Shown in pieces: positions 1 through 6,122 of a DNA stretch of 10,211 nucleotides. The first letter of the stretch is position 1. The number at the start of each line of letters is the position of its first letter. The position numbers and the translations under genes are program-made. The stretch is from Cytophagia bacterium. Its GTDB lineage: Bacteria > Bacteroidota > Bacteroidia > Cytophagales > Cyclobacteriaceae. The DNA is taken from assembly GCA_013373005.1 (NCBI GenBank), contig JABXIP010000327.1:1-10211 (forward strand), read 5' to 3'. The notes under the pieces were generated by a model. The model was not told where the DNA came from. It searched no databases and saw only the letters and a program-made list of their open reading frames with translations.

Positions 1-1010
1 CCTGCATTGAACGTAGCACTATATCGACTTGATCCAATACTGGAATTGGCTCCATAAGTATAGCCTTTATCTTCTCTCAGGTTCATGTTCAATCGAGTAG
101 AAAGACCACTTCCTCCTAAAATCTGATTGAGCAAAGAAAGCTTCTCAATGTCAGGGTTACCTGGTTTATTATCAATTGGATAAGTAATTCCAATCACAGA
201 CTGCACCGATGAAGGTCTGTCTACGAAAGCAATACTGGTTTCGGCAATTGGAGCAGGTGCTTCAAAAGTCTCCTTTTGTACATCTCCTTCTTTCCATTCT
301 TCGAAGTATTGTTTGGTTAGCTTCTGAGCATCCTTTTTAGTGATGTCTCCCACAATAACCAGATAAGCAATATTTGGCTTGAAATATTTAGCGTAATGCT
401 GCTTTAGATCTTCCAGCGTAATGTTTTTCAAGGTTTCTTCAGTAGTAAGCTCTCCATATGGATGATCTTTTCCATAGTTAACCACACCTCTGATATTGGC
501 AGCAATTGCATCCGGATTATCGAGTGATTGCTTAATGCCTGTCAAAGACTGCTCAATTGCTCTATCGAATTCATCTTCCGGGAATGCCGGATTGAATAAG
601 ACATCGGACATGAGTTTCAATATGTCTTCCTTGTATTTAGAAAGAGAAAATGCATTGATCGATGTTGCTCCCACATTCAGGGAAGCTCCCATAAATTCGA
701 TTTCCTCATTAAATATATCCTTAGGTTTTGAAATGGTTCCTGCACCCATTACCTGGCCAAAAACACCGGTATAACCAGCCTTATCGCCTTCGGTTATTGG
801 ACCTGTATTTAGAGTCAAAGTCCAGCCTAGAGTAGGCAGCTTATGATCTTCTACAAGAATAACAGTTAGTCCGTTTTTAAGGGTGAACTTCTCGTAGTCT
901 CCGATTTCAATATTCCTGGCCGGAGCTGGCTCCGGTAATTTTGTTCTGTCTATTTGCGCCACAGCCGCCAAAGAAAGGCAGCTCAACACGATGATAAATA
1001 GCTTTTTCAT
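1..1010 (-). CDS. M16 peptidase-like subunit, zinc site lost (3' end outside window)
   Basis: Reading from the ATG at 1010, about 336 residues are visible before the gene leaves the left edge. A signal peptide (about residues 1-18, hydrophobic, ending AVA before Gln19) points to the periplasm. The N-terminal M16 fold is recognisable (FTLKNGLTVILVEDH, about residues 42-56). However, the segment that should read HxxEH is G-V-F-G-Q (82-86), so the zinc ligands are missing. The Arg/Tyr pair that binds substrate in M16 enzymes is present, as R312 and Y319 with the family's 7-residue spacing (LREDKGYTY). The gene shares one base with the stop of the upstream M16 gene (TAATG). This is the known layout of M16B heterodimers: one subunit supplies zinc chemistry and the other, this one, supplies substrate binding. 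Calling it non-catalytic is inference from the missing residues. The full length is unknown. Confidence 0.93.
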   Translation of the reverse strand, partial: MKKLFIIVLSCLSLAAVAQIDRTKLPEPAPARNIEIGDYEKFTLKNGLTVILVEDHKLPTLGWTLTLNTGPITEGDKAGYTGVFGQVMGAGTISKPKDIFNEEIEFMGASLNVGATSINAFSLSKYKEDILKLMSDVLFNPAFPEDEFDRAIEQSLTGIKQSLDNPDAIAANIRGVVNYGKDHPYGELTTEETLKNITLEDLKQHYAKYFKPNIAYLVIVGDITKKDAQKLTKQYFEEWKEGDVQKETFEAPAPIAETSIAFVDRPSSVQSVIGITYPIDNKPGNPDIEKLSLLNQILGGSGLSTRLNMNLREDKGYTYGANSSIGSSRYSATFNA

Positions 1011-2371
1011 TATCTATTTCCTCCTTCCTTTTTCACTTTAGCATCTTCAGGCTTTTCCTGTTCAGATTTCGGTCTGTAGGTGAGTTCCACCTTATTTTCC
1101 GGAACCAGGTACTTTTTAGCCACTCTCATTAAATCATCACGAGTAACCTTTCTGTATCTTTCGATCTCAGTATTAATTAGGCTGGCATCTCCAAAATAAA
1201 CGTGATAGTCAGCAAGACTTTCCGCTATACCCTGAATTGATCCATAGCCTGAAATAAAGTTGCTTTCGATCTGATTTTTCAGCTTCTGAAATTCTCTCTC
1301 CGGTACTTTTTCGGTTTTCACCTGTTCTACCAGTTTGTCAACTTCAGCAGCAAGATCTTCTGTAGAATATCCCTGATTTGGAATAGCAAAATTGATGAAC
1401 AAACCACCATCTTCCAGTCCTAATGGAATTGCCTGCACAGCGAGTGCCATGCCCTTTTCATCTACAAGAGTCTTCTGGAATCTTGAACTCTGACCACCAG
1501 ATAACAATTGAGTAAGGAATTGAAGTGCATAGTAATCGTCAGTTCCTTGAGCAGGCATTCTATAGCCTTGAATTACCGCAGGTATCTGAATATTATCAAA
1601 TACTGTTTCGGTTACAGTTCCGTCAAGTTTTGGTGCAATTATTTCAGGGCGAGGAATTGATTTGGTACCTCTCTTAATTTCACCGAAATAAGCTTCCACC
1701 AACTTTTTGGTTTCCTTCAAATCAATATCTCCTGCAATTGACAGCGTGGCGTTATTGGGTACATAAAAAGTTTCGTAGAAGTCTACAAAGTCTGCTTCTG
1801 TTGCTGCATCGATATCTTCGAAACTTCCGATAGGAGCCCACTCATAGTTGGTCCCCTTGTATGCATTGGCCAGCATTTTCACCAGAATTGAGCCATAAGG
1901 CTGATTATCTACTCTCGATCTTTTTTCCTCCTTGACAACTTCCTTTTGAGTAGCAATTCCTATGGAGTCAATTACTGCCTGCAGCATTCTTTCCGACTCC
2001 ATGTAAAGGCCAAGTTCAAGCTGGTTTGATGGCAATGTCTGGTAGTAATAGGTTCTATCGTTAGAAGTATTGGCATTTAAGCTACCTCCAGCTGCCTGGA
2101 TGATTTTAAAATACTCACCTCTTCCAATGTTTGGAGACCCTTCGAACATCAGATGCTCAAAAAAGTGCGCAAAACCTGTCCTGCCAGGAGGTTCATTTTT
2201 AGATCCTACGTGATAAAGTACTGCCACAGTAACAATGGGAGTACTATGATCTTCATGAAGGATTACATCCAGACCGTTATCCAGAGTATACTCTTCAAAC
2301 TCTATATTCTGTGCTCTTGCCGTGTTTAAGGCAATAATAGACATCAGAATTAAACTAATTTTCCTTACCAT
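1010..2371 (-). CDS. Secreted M16 zinc peptidase, catalytic subunit
   Basis: A 453-residue protein with a signal peptide (about 1-20, ending ARA before Gln21), so periplasmic or outer-membrane associated. The inverted zinc motif HFFEH lies at 69-73 (ligands H69 and H73, catalytic E72). The third ligand is probably E149, in the KEVVKEEKR segment, 76 residues after H73 as expected in the family. The first M16 domain covers about residues 25-220 and the second about 225-430. In the second domain the positions of the substrate-binding Arg and Tyr are V303 and L310 (LVDEKGMAL), so this subunit lacks what the next gene keeps. The C-terminal tail (about 434-453) is Lys/Glu rich. About 450 residues is normal for a bacterial M16B subunit. 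It probably cuts peptides or small proteins in the periplasm; the substrate cannot be read from sequence. A 109-nt gap separates it from the kinase gene upstream, so it may have its own promoter, but no convincing one was found. Confidence 0.95.
   Translation of the reverse strand: MVRKISLILMSIIALNTARAQNIEFEEYTLDNGLDVILHEDHSTPIVTVAVLYHVGSKNEPPGRTGFAHFFEHLMFEGSPNIGRGEYFKIIQAAGGSLNANTSNDRTYYYQTLPSNQLELGLYMESERMLQAVIDSIGIATQKEVVKEEKRSRVDNQPYGSILVKMLANAYKGTNYEWAPIGSFEDIDAATEADFVDFYETFYVPNNATLSIAGDIDLKETKKLVEAYFGEIKRGTKSIPRPEIIAPKLDGTVTETVFDNIQIPAVIQGYRMPAQGTDDYYALQFLTQLLSGGQSSRFQKTLVDEKGMALAVQAIPLGLEDGGLFINFAIPNQGYSTEDLAAEVDKLVEQVKTEKVPEREFQKLKNQIESNFISGYGSIQGIAESLADYHVYFGDASLINTEIERYRKVTRDDLMRVAKKYLVPENKVELTYRPKSEQEKPEDAKVKKEGGNR
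1020..1024 (-). promoter_or_regulatory. Shine-Dalgarno GGAGG for the second M16 gene
   Basis: The minus strand reads GGAGG ending 9 nt before the ATG at 1010, inside the last codons (Glu-Gly-Gly) of the upstream M16 gene. Bacteroidota genes usually lack Shine-Dalgarno sequences, and none was seen at the other starts here. Together with the TAATG overlap it suggests coupled or boosted translation of the second subunit. The match could be chance, because the Gly-Gly codons and Lys/Glu tail are purine rich. Confidence 0.5.
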
Positions 2372-2480
2372 ATTCCTATTTATCTTTAATCACAAGTTAA
2401 GAAAGCACGTAAAAAAAACCTCGCATTGAGCAGAATGTTTAGTGGAATAACAAACGGATTAACGGGCTTATAGATGGCTG

Positions 2481-3476
2481 TTATTTCAGCTCATGCAATA
2501 GCCTCTGAACCTCATGAGTTTTTAGTCTTGGACCGAATTGAGAAACCACTTTAGAGCTGGCCAAGCTAGCCAATTTACCTGCCGCTGCCATTGACATACC
2601 GTTAGTGATTCCAAATAGGAATGCTCCGGCAAACATATCACCTGCACCATTGGTATCTACTGCCTTTACAGGGTATGGCTCTATATCGATGAAGGTATCA
2701 CCATCGAAAATGATGGCTCCATTTTTACCTTGTGTAATTGCAAATTGCTTAGCCTCTTTTTTCAAAGCCTGGCGAGCATCATCTACATTCTTGGTTCCGG
2801 TGTAGGTCATGGCTTCATCTTCATTACAGAAAAGCAAATCAACAGAAGCACCAATAACATCTTCGAACTGAGGCTTGAAATACTGAACAATTGAAGGGTC
2901 TGAAAGCGTGATGGAAGTTTTAACTCCATTATCTTCTGCTATTTTCTTAGCCAGTTTCATGGCCTCCACTCCAGTTGTTGAAGGAGTCAGATAACCTTCC
3001 AAATAGACATATTTGGAATCTTTAATAGCATACTCATCAACCTCTTTGGTAGAGAGGTCTGTGGTAGCGCCTAAGAATGTATTCATAGTTCTTTCGGCAT
3101 CAGGAGTAATCATCACCAGACACTTCCCGGTAATACCTCCATCTCTTTGCTTTCCATCTAAGTTGGTATCTACACCTGCCTCATTCATATCCTTGAGATA
3201 GAAGTCACCATACTCATCGTTAGACACTTTACAAGAGTAGAAAGATGAACCACCGAACTGGCTTACTGCAATAACAGAGTTAGCAGCAGAACCACCTGAC
3301 TTCCTCACCAAATCTGCCTGATTGATTGCATTGATTAGTCTGAACTGAGTATCCTCATCAACCAAAGTCATGAGTCCTTTGCTCACTTTATGATCGTATA
3401 AAAACTGATCGTTTACTTTAAACTCAAGGTCAACAAGTGCGTTACCAACGCCATATACATCGTATTTCTTACTCAT
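2481..3476 (-). CDS. PfkB-family carbohydrate/nucleoside kinase, probable adenosine kinase
   Basis: A 331-residue cytoplasmic kinase of the ribokinase/PfkB superfamily. Visible signatures are the N-terminal strand YDVYGVGNALVDLEF (5-19), the substrate-side Gly-Gly motif GGSAANS (61-67), NEDEA (218-222), and the PfkB signature DTNGAGDMFAGAF (274-286), whose D280 is the expected catalytic base and whose Gly-Ala-Gly forms the anion hole. Close relatives in Bacteroidota are commonly annotated as adenosine kinase (ATP + adenosine to ADP + AMP, purine salvage). The sequence alone does not exclude another nucleoside or sugar substrate. The start follows the stop of the upstream acyltransferase by 2 nt (TAATTATG), so the two are almost certainly cotranscribed, although no metabolic link between them is obvious. 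The length is normal and all core motifs are intact. Confidence 0.9.
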   Translation of the reverse strand: MSKKYDVYGVGNALVDLEFKVNDQFLYDHKVSKGLMTLVDEDTQFRLINAINQADLVRKSGGSAANSVIAVSQFGGSSFYSCKVSNDEYGDFYLKDMNEAGVDTNLDGKQRDGGITGKCLVMITPDAERTMNTFLGATTDLSTKEVDEYAIKDSKYVYLEGYLTPSTTGVEAMKLAKKIAEDNGVKTSITLSDPSIVQYFKPQFEDVIGASVDLLFCNEDEAMTYTGTKNVDDARQALKKEAKQFAITQGKNGAIIFDGDTFIDIEPYPVKAVDTNGAGDMFAGAFLFGITNGMSMAAAGKLASLASSKVVSQFGPRLKTHEVQRLLHELK

Positions 3477-3478
3477 AA

Positions 3479-4648
3479 TTATTGAATAATTGGAGCTCGG
3501 TTGAACTCCTTGGTGTCATCGAAAAGTTTTCTGTAGGTAATGTGTGTTTTATAGATTTTAGCACCGATCTGCTCCACCACCCTCATCATTTTTGGGTTAA
3601 AGTCACCAATCCAGTTCATCTCAATATCGTTGTAGTGAAAGCCATCTTTCCAAGCCATTGTCTTCACGAAAGAAATAACCAATCCTCCTTCAACACCCTT
3701 CTTCTGATGTTCCGGAACCACTCCAAAAACAATTCCCAAACCGGTTTTACACTTACCTGTTTTGAGCATAAACAGGAACTTTAGCTTACTCCAAAGGTTC
3801 CATTGTCCGTTCAGGTGACGGTAAATTTCATTCAGTTCGGGAATGGAAATAAAGAAAGCGACAGGTTCTCCTTTATAAAAAGCAAACCAAAGGAGCTTAA
3901 CATCAGCAATTGGCTTCAGCATTTTAAAAGTAGCCTTAGCTTGTTGCTCAGTCATAGGCTTTACACCACTATGGCCCGCCCAGGCTTTATTGTAAACCTC
4001 AAGAAAGTATTGGTGTCCCTTTTCGTATTCCTTTTTGGTAATGTGTCTAAATACATAATCCGGATTGGCCAAGGTAGCTTCTCCCTTTTCATAAAACCTC
4101 GGGGTAAAATCCACCTGGCTTCCCATAGGGCGTCTGTAGGTATACTGCTGAAAGTATTCCTTAAAGCCATAAGCCTCAAACAATTCTCTGTAGTAAGGGA
4201 AGTTGTAGGGCATTTGATAGTTGGGCTTGTGAAAGCCATCGACCAACAAACCCCACCAATTATTTCTATCTCCAAAGTTGATCGGGCCGTCCATAGCCTC
4301 CATACCTCTTTCTTCCAACCATGCCTTGGCCTGATCGAAAAGCAGGAATGCAGCTGCTTTGTCATTGATACATTCAAAGAATCCTACTCCACCGGTTGGT
4401 TGCTCCTGAGCTTCAGATACTTTCTTGATATAGAAAGCGGCAATTCGACCAATGGCTTTATCGCCATCCATTAATATCCAACGAATGGCCTCTCCTTGTC
4501 TGTAGTTTTTATTTTTTTCGGGATTGAAGATGGCTCGGATATCCTTGTCTAAAGGTCGAACCCAATTCTTCTCGTTCTTATAAAGATTTACCGGCAGGAG
4601 TAAAAATTGCTTTTCTGTGTACTTATCGTTGACTTCTACCAGCTTCAT
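3479..4648 (-). CDS. GNAT-fold acyltransferase of the YghO/BcerS-like family
   Basis: A 389-residue soluble protein without a signal peptide. It resembles the long YghO-like family of acyl-CoA N-acyltransferases. The N-terminal block (about 13-50) has the LLPVNLYKNEKNWVRPL type of signature. The central stretch DGPINFGDRNNWWGLLVDGF (120-139) is typical of the family. The C-terminal GNAT-like half (about 195-375) contains VVPEHQKKGVEGGLV (310-324), where Q-K-K-G-V-E matches the acyl-CoA pyrophosphate-binding loop. It is followed by MNWIGDFNPKMMRVVEQIGA (344-363), another family hallmark. The acyl donor and acceptor cannot be deduced. Some members of this broad group are reported as bacterial ceramide synthases, and many Bacteroidota make sphingolipids, so lipid N-acylation is one possibility. 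It is followed after 2 nt by the PfkB kinase gene. A candidate promoter lies just before its start. Confidence 0.8.
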   Translation of the reverse strand: MKLVEVNDKYTEKQFLLLPVNLYKNEKNWVRPLDKDIRAIFNPEKNKNYRQGEAIRWILMDGDKAIGRIAAFYIKKVSEAQEQPTGGVGFFECINDKAAAFLLFDQAKAWLEERGMEAMDGPINFGDRNNWWGLLVDGFHKPNYQMPYNFPYYRELFEAYGFKEYFQQYTYRRPMGSQVDFTPRFYEKGEATLANPDYVFRHITKKEYEKGHQYFLEVYNKAWAGHSGVKPMTEQQAKATFKMLKPIADVKLLWFAFYKGEPVAFFISIPELNEIYRHLNGQWNLWSKLKFLFMLKTGKCKTGLGIVFGVVPEHQKKGVEGGLVISFVKTMAWKDGFHYNDIEMNWIGDFNPKMMRVVEQIGAKIYKTHITYRKLFDDTKEFNRAPIIQ

Positions 4649-4660
4649 ATTTCAGCGGAG

Positions 4661-4688
4661 CAAAAATAGGGAGTTAAACCATAGCAAA
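4661..4688 (-). promoter_or_regulatory. Candidate Bacteroidota promoter for the acyltransferase-kinase pair
   Basis: On the minus strand TATTTTTG (4668-4661) fits the Bacteroidota -7 consensus TAnnTTTG exactly. A TTTG (4688-4685) lies 16 nt upstream as a possible -33 element, somewhat closer than the usual spacing of about 19. The ATG at 4648 begins 12 nt after the -7 box, so the leader would be very short. It lies in the 73-nt gap after the phosphodiesterase gene and could separate that gene from the pair downstream. Confidence 0.4.
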
Positions 4689-4721
4689 AAAAGTGTAAGG
4701 CATGTTTTGCAAACAGCCCCA

Positions 4722-5597
4722 CTATTTCAATCCTTTGGCTCGGTCGGGATAGTCCGTGATGATGCCATCAACTCCCCAATTGACCAGTTTCTCCATTCTG
4801 TCTCTATCATTGACTGTCCAGGGCACAACCTTCATTCCTTGCTCATGGCAAAACTCAATATCCTTTTTAGTAAGCAAAGCGTGATAGGGGCTATAAACTT
4901 GTGGCGTAAAACCCAATTCCTTCAGGTTTCCCTTTACTCCTTTTATATTTTCAACAAGGGCAACCAACTTTACTTCTGGGTACTTTTCATGATAATACGT
5001 CAGAACCCTGAAATCAAAACATTGAATTGTGTACCTGTCCTTGGACAGTTCCTTGTCTAATACCGCCTGAACAATATCTGCAAATTCCTTGTACTCAGGA
5101 TGACTCACATCATCACCTTTCGGAGAACTCTTTATTTCTATGTTGTAGGAAACCTTGGGTAAATTATTTTCTGCAATATGCTTCTCAACTGCACGAATCA
5201 TATCAACCAGCTTCGGCTTGGTTGCTGCCATTTTCTCTTGCTCAGGGAAGCGCTCGTTACCCCTCAATCCACAATCGAACTTTGAGACCTCCTCATAAGT
5301 CATTTGATAGATATTGAATTCTTCCTTTTCAGAAACTGGTTGCCCATTGGGTTTACTGCAAATATCTGGTGACATAAAAGGTTCATGACTTACTACAACC
5401 TGCCGATCCTTTGTGATTACCACATCGAGCTCAAGAGTGGTTACTCCCTCCTCCAAAGCTCTCATAAAAGCCGGAATGGTATTTTCCGGAACCAATCCCC
5501 GAGCACCTCTATGACCTTGAATATCGAGCACCTGTGAATAAGCAGAATTGGCTATTAGAACAGTAATTAAACAAGTGAATAAAGACCTATAAGACAT
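4722..5597 (-). CDS. Periplasmic glycerophosphodiester phosphodiesterase (GlpQ-like)
   Basis: A 291-residue GDPD-family TIM-barrel enzyme that should hydrolyse glycerophosphodiesters to glycerol 3-phosphate and an alcohol, for phospholipid turnover or phosphate and carbon scavenging. The signal peptide (about 1-21, ending AYS before Gln22) places it in the periplasm. The expected active-site features are present: GHRGARG with H29 and R30, the ENT triad (39-41), metal ligands E56 and D58 in LELDV, the second catalytic histidine H71 in VSHEP, E154 and K156 in NIEIK, the WTVND motif (260-264), and the terminal GVDGIITDYPD (275-285). The length is usual for a single-domain enzyme. There is no lipobox. 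It is the first gene of the minus-strand run and its upstream gap is divergent with the small membrane protein gene, so its promoter should lie in 5598-5820. Confidence 0.95.
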   Translation of the reverse strand: MSYRSLFTCLITVLIANSAYSQVLDIQGHRGARGLVPENTIPAFMRALEEGVTTLELDVVITKDRQVVVSHEPFMSPDICSKPNGQPVSEKEEFNIYQMTYEEVSKFDCGLRGNERFPEQEKMAATKPKLVDMIRAVEKHIAENNLPKVSYNIEIKSSPKGDDVSHPEYKEFADIVQAVLDKELSKDRYTIQCFDFRVLTYYHEKYPEVKLVALVENIKGVKGNLKELGFTPQVYSPYHALLTKKDIEFCHEQGMKVVPWTVNDRDRMEKLVNWGVDGIITDYPDRAKGLK

Positions 5598-5617
5598 AGC
5601 TTCTGTGTTTCATGTGA

Positions 5618-5645
5618 CTCTCAATGTAAGGAGATTGCTCTCAAT
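5618..5645 (-). repeat. Two direct ATTGAGAG copies upstream of the phosphodiesterase gene
   Basis: The minus strand carries ATTGAGAG at 5645-5638 and 5625-5618, spaced 20 bp start to start, about two helical turns. The nearer copy is about 20 nt before the ATG at 5597. This spacing would suit a dimeric regulator, but an 8-bp repeat in an AT-rich gap may be chance. Confidence 0.3.
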
Positions 5646-5706
5646 TCATGTTACGCAAATGTTTTATTTGAAAGTGGGAAGACTGTGGAAGGGAGCTGGA
5701 AGTTGC

Positions 5707-5766
5707 CCATCATCAAATTATCAAATCAACGCATCATCAAATCATTGCCTGCCGTTCATCAAAATC
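5707..5766. repeat. Imperfect CATCATCAAAT-type direct repeats in the divergent gap
   Basis: CATCATCAAAT occurs at 5708-5718 and again at 5732-5742, a 24-bp period. A further ATCAAATC lies between them at 5720-5727, and a looser CATCAAAATC at 5757-5766. The cluster lies between the divergent phosphodiesterase and small membrane protein genes. The rest of the 223-nt gap (5598-5820) holds no open gene and no clear promoter. The cluster may be a decayed short tandem repeat or a set of protein-binding sites. Confidence 0.5.
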
Positions 5767-5820
5767 TGCAACCACCACAGACTCACACCCGTTATTCTGA
5801 ATGCATTTTTTTAAATACCT

Positions 5821-6033
5821 GTGGAAGAAAAACATCAACTCATTGCTCAGCCGGGGCACAAACTGGCTGTTCCCTTATTCTCACTTACAGCACTGCTCTA
5901 TTTAGGTATAGTAGCATTTGAATATTTCACCAACTGTTGCCATACATTCGATCAGACTTTTGCCTGGTTTGGAGGGTTCTATATAGTTCTTAGCGGACTC
6001 TACTTCCTTGCCAAGATGGTAAAAAGAGCATAG
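5821..6033 (+). CDS. Small two-helix membrane protein, unknown function
   Basis: A 70-residue protein that I do not recognise. It has a short polar N-terminus (1-12), a first hydrophobic helix (about 14-35, LAVPLFSLTALLYLGIVAF), a short loop with a Cys-Cys pair and His (about 39-42), a second hydrophobic helix (about 48-65, with GGFYIVLSGLYFLA), and a basic end (KMVKRA). The basic C-terminus and paired helices suggest a hairpin in the inner membrane with both ends in the cytoplasm. The start is GTG: an in-frame stop at 5812-5814 leaves only two codons upstream and the only internal ATG is near the end. No Shine-Dalgarno is seen. The helix-loop-helix pattern favours a real gene, but nothing nearby indicates a role. 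The Cys pair could be redox active or bind metal; this is speculation. Confidence 0.6.
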   Translation: MEEKHQLIAQPGHKLAVPLFSLTALLYLGIVAFEYFTNCCHTFDQTFAWFGGFYIVLSGLYFLAKMVKRA

Positions 6034-6078
6034 CCTCTCTCAATAGACATTGTTCATAAAAAGTGTATCATTTCGGTG

Positions 6079-6117
6079 ATTTTGAGTTTTACGTAAGTGC
6101 TTACTTAAACTCAAAAT
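6079..6117. promoter_or_regulatory. 39-bp imperfect palindrome just before the NHL lipoprotein start
   Basis: The outer arms ATTTTGAGTTT (6079-6089) and AAACTCAAAAT (6107-6117) are perfectly complementary over 11 bp. They enclose a second inverted repeat, GTAAG (6093-6097) and CTTAC (6100-6104). It ends 5 nt before the ATG at 6123. There is no T-run on either strand, so a simple terminator is unlikely. It could be an operator for a dimeric regulator or, if transcribed, a hairpin covering the translation start. It also argues that the start is the ATG at 6123 and not the in-frame GTG at 6063. Confidence 0.65.
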
Positions 6118-6122
6118 TCCTT

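Noticed and set aside
496..774. Plus-strand open frame opposite the second M16 gene
   Set aside because: It is antisense to a well-supported coding region and lacks any motif or start signal.
2372..2480. Promoter or terminator in the 109-nt gap between the kinase and first M16 gene
   Set aside because: No TAnnTTTG with a suitable upstream TTG and no hairpin with a T-run could be found on the minus strand.
3803..4474. Long plus-strand open frame (223 codons) opposite the acyltransferase gene
   Set aside because: It lies wholly antisense to a gene with clear family motifs and its translation shows no recognisable domain.
5707..5766. Repeat cluster as a CRISPR array
   Set aside because: Units are 8-11 bp, irregularly spaced, with no spacers of constant length and no cas genes nearby.
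6063..6122. GTG-started N-terminal extension of the NHL lipoprotein
   Set aside because: It would run through the palindrome and bury the lipoprotein signal behind 20 non-signal residues; the ATG at 6123 starts directly with a Lys-rich signal peptide.
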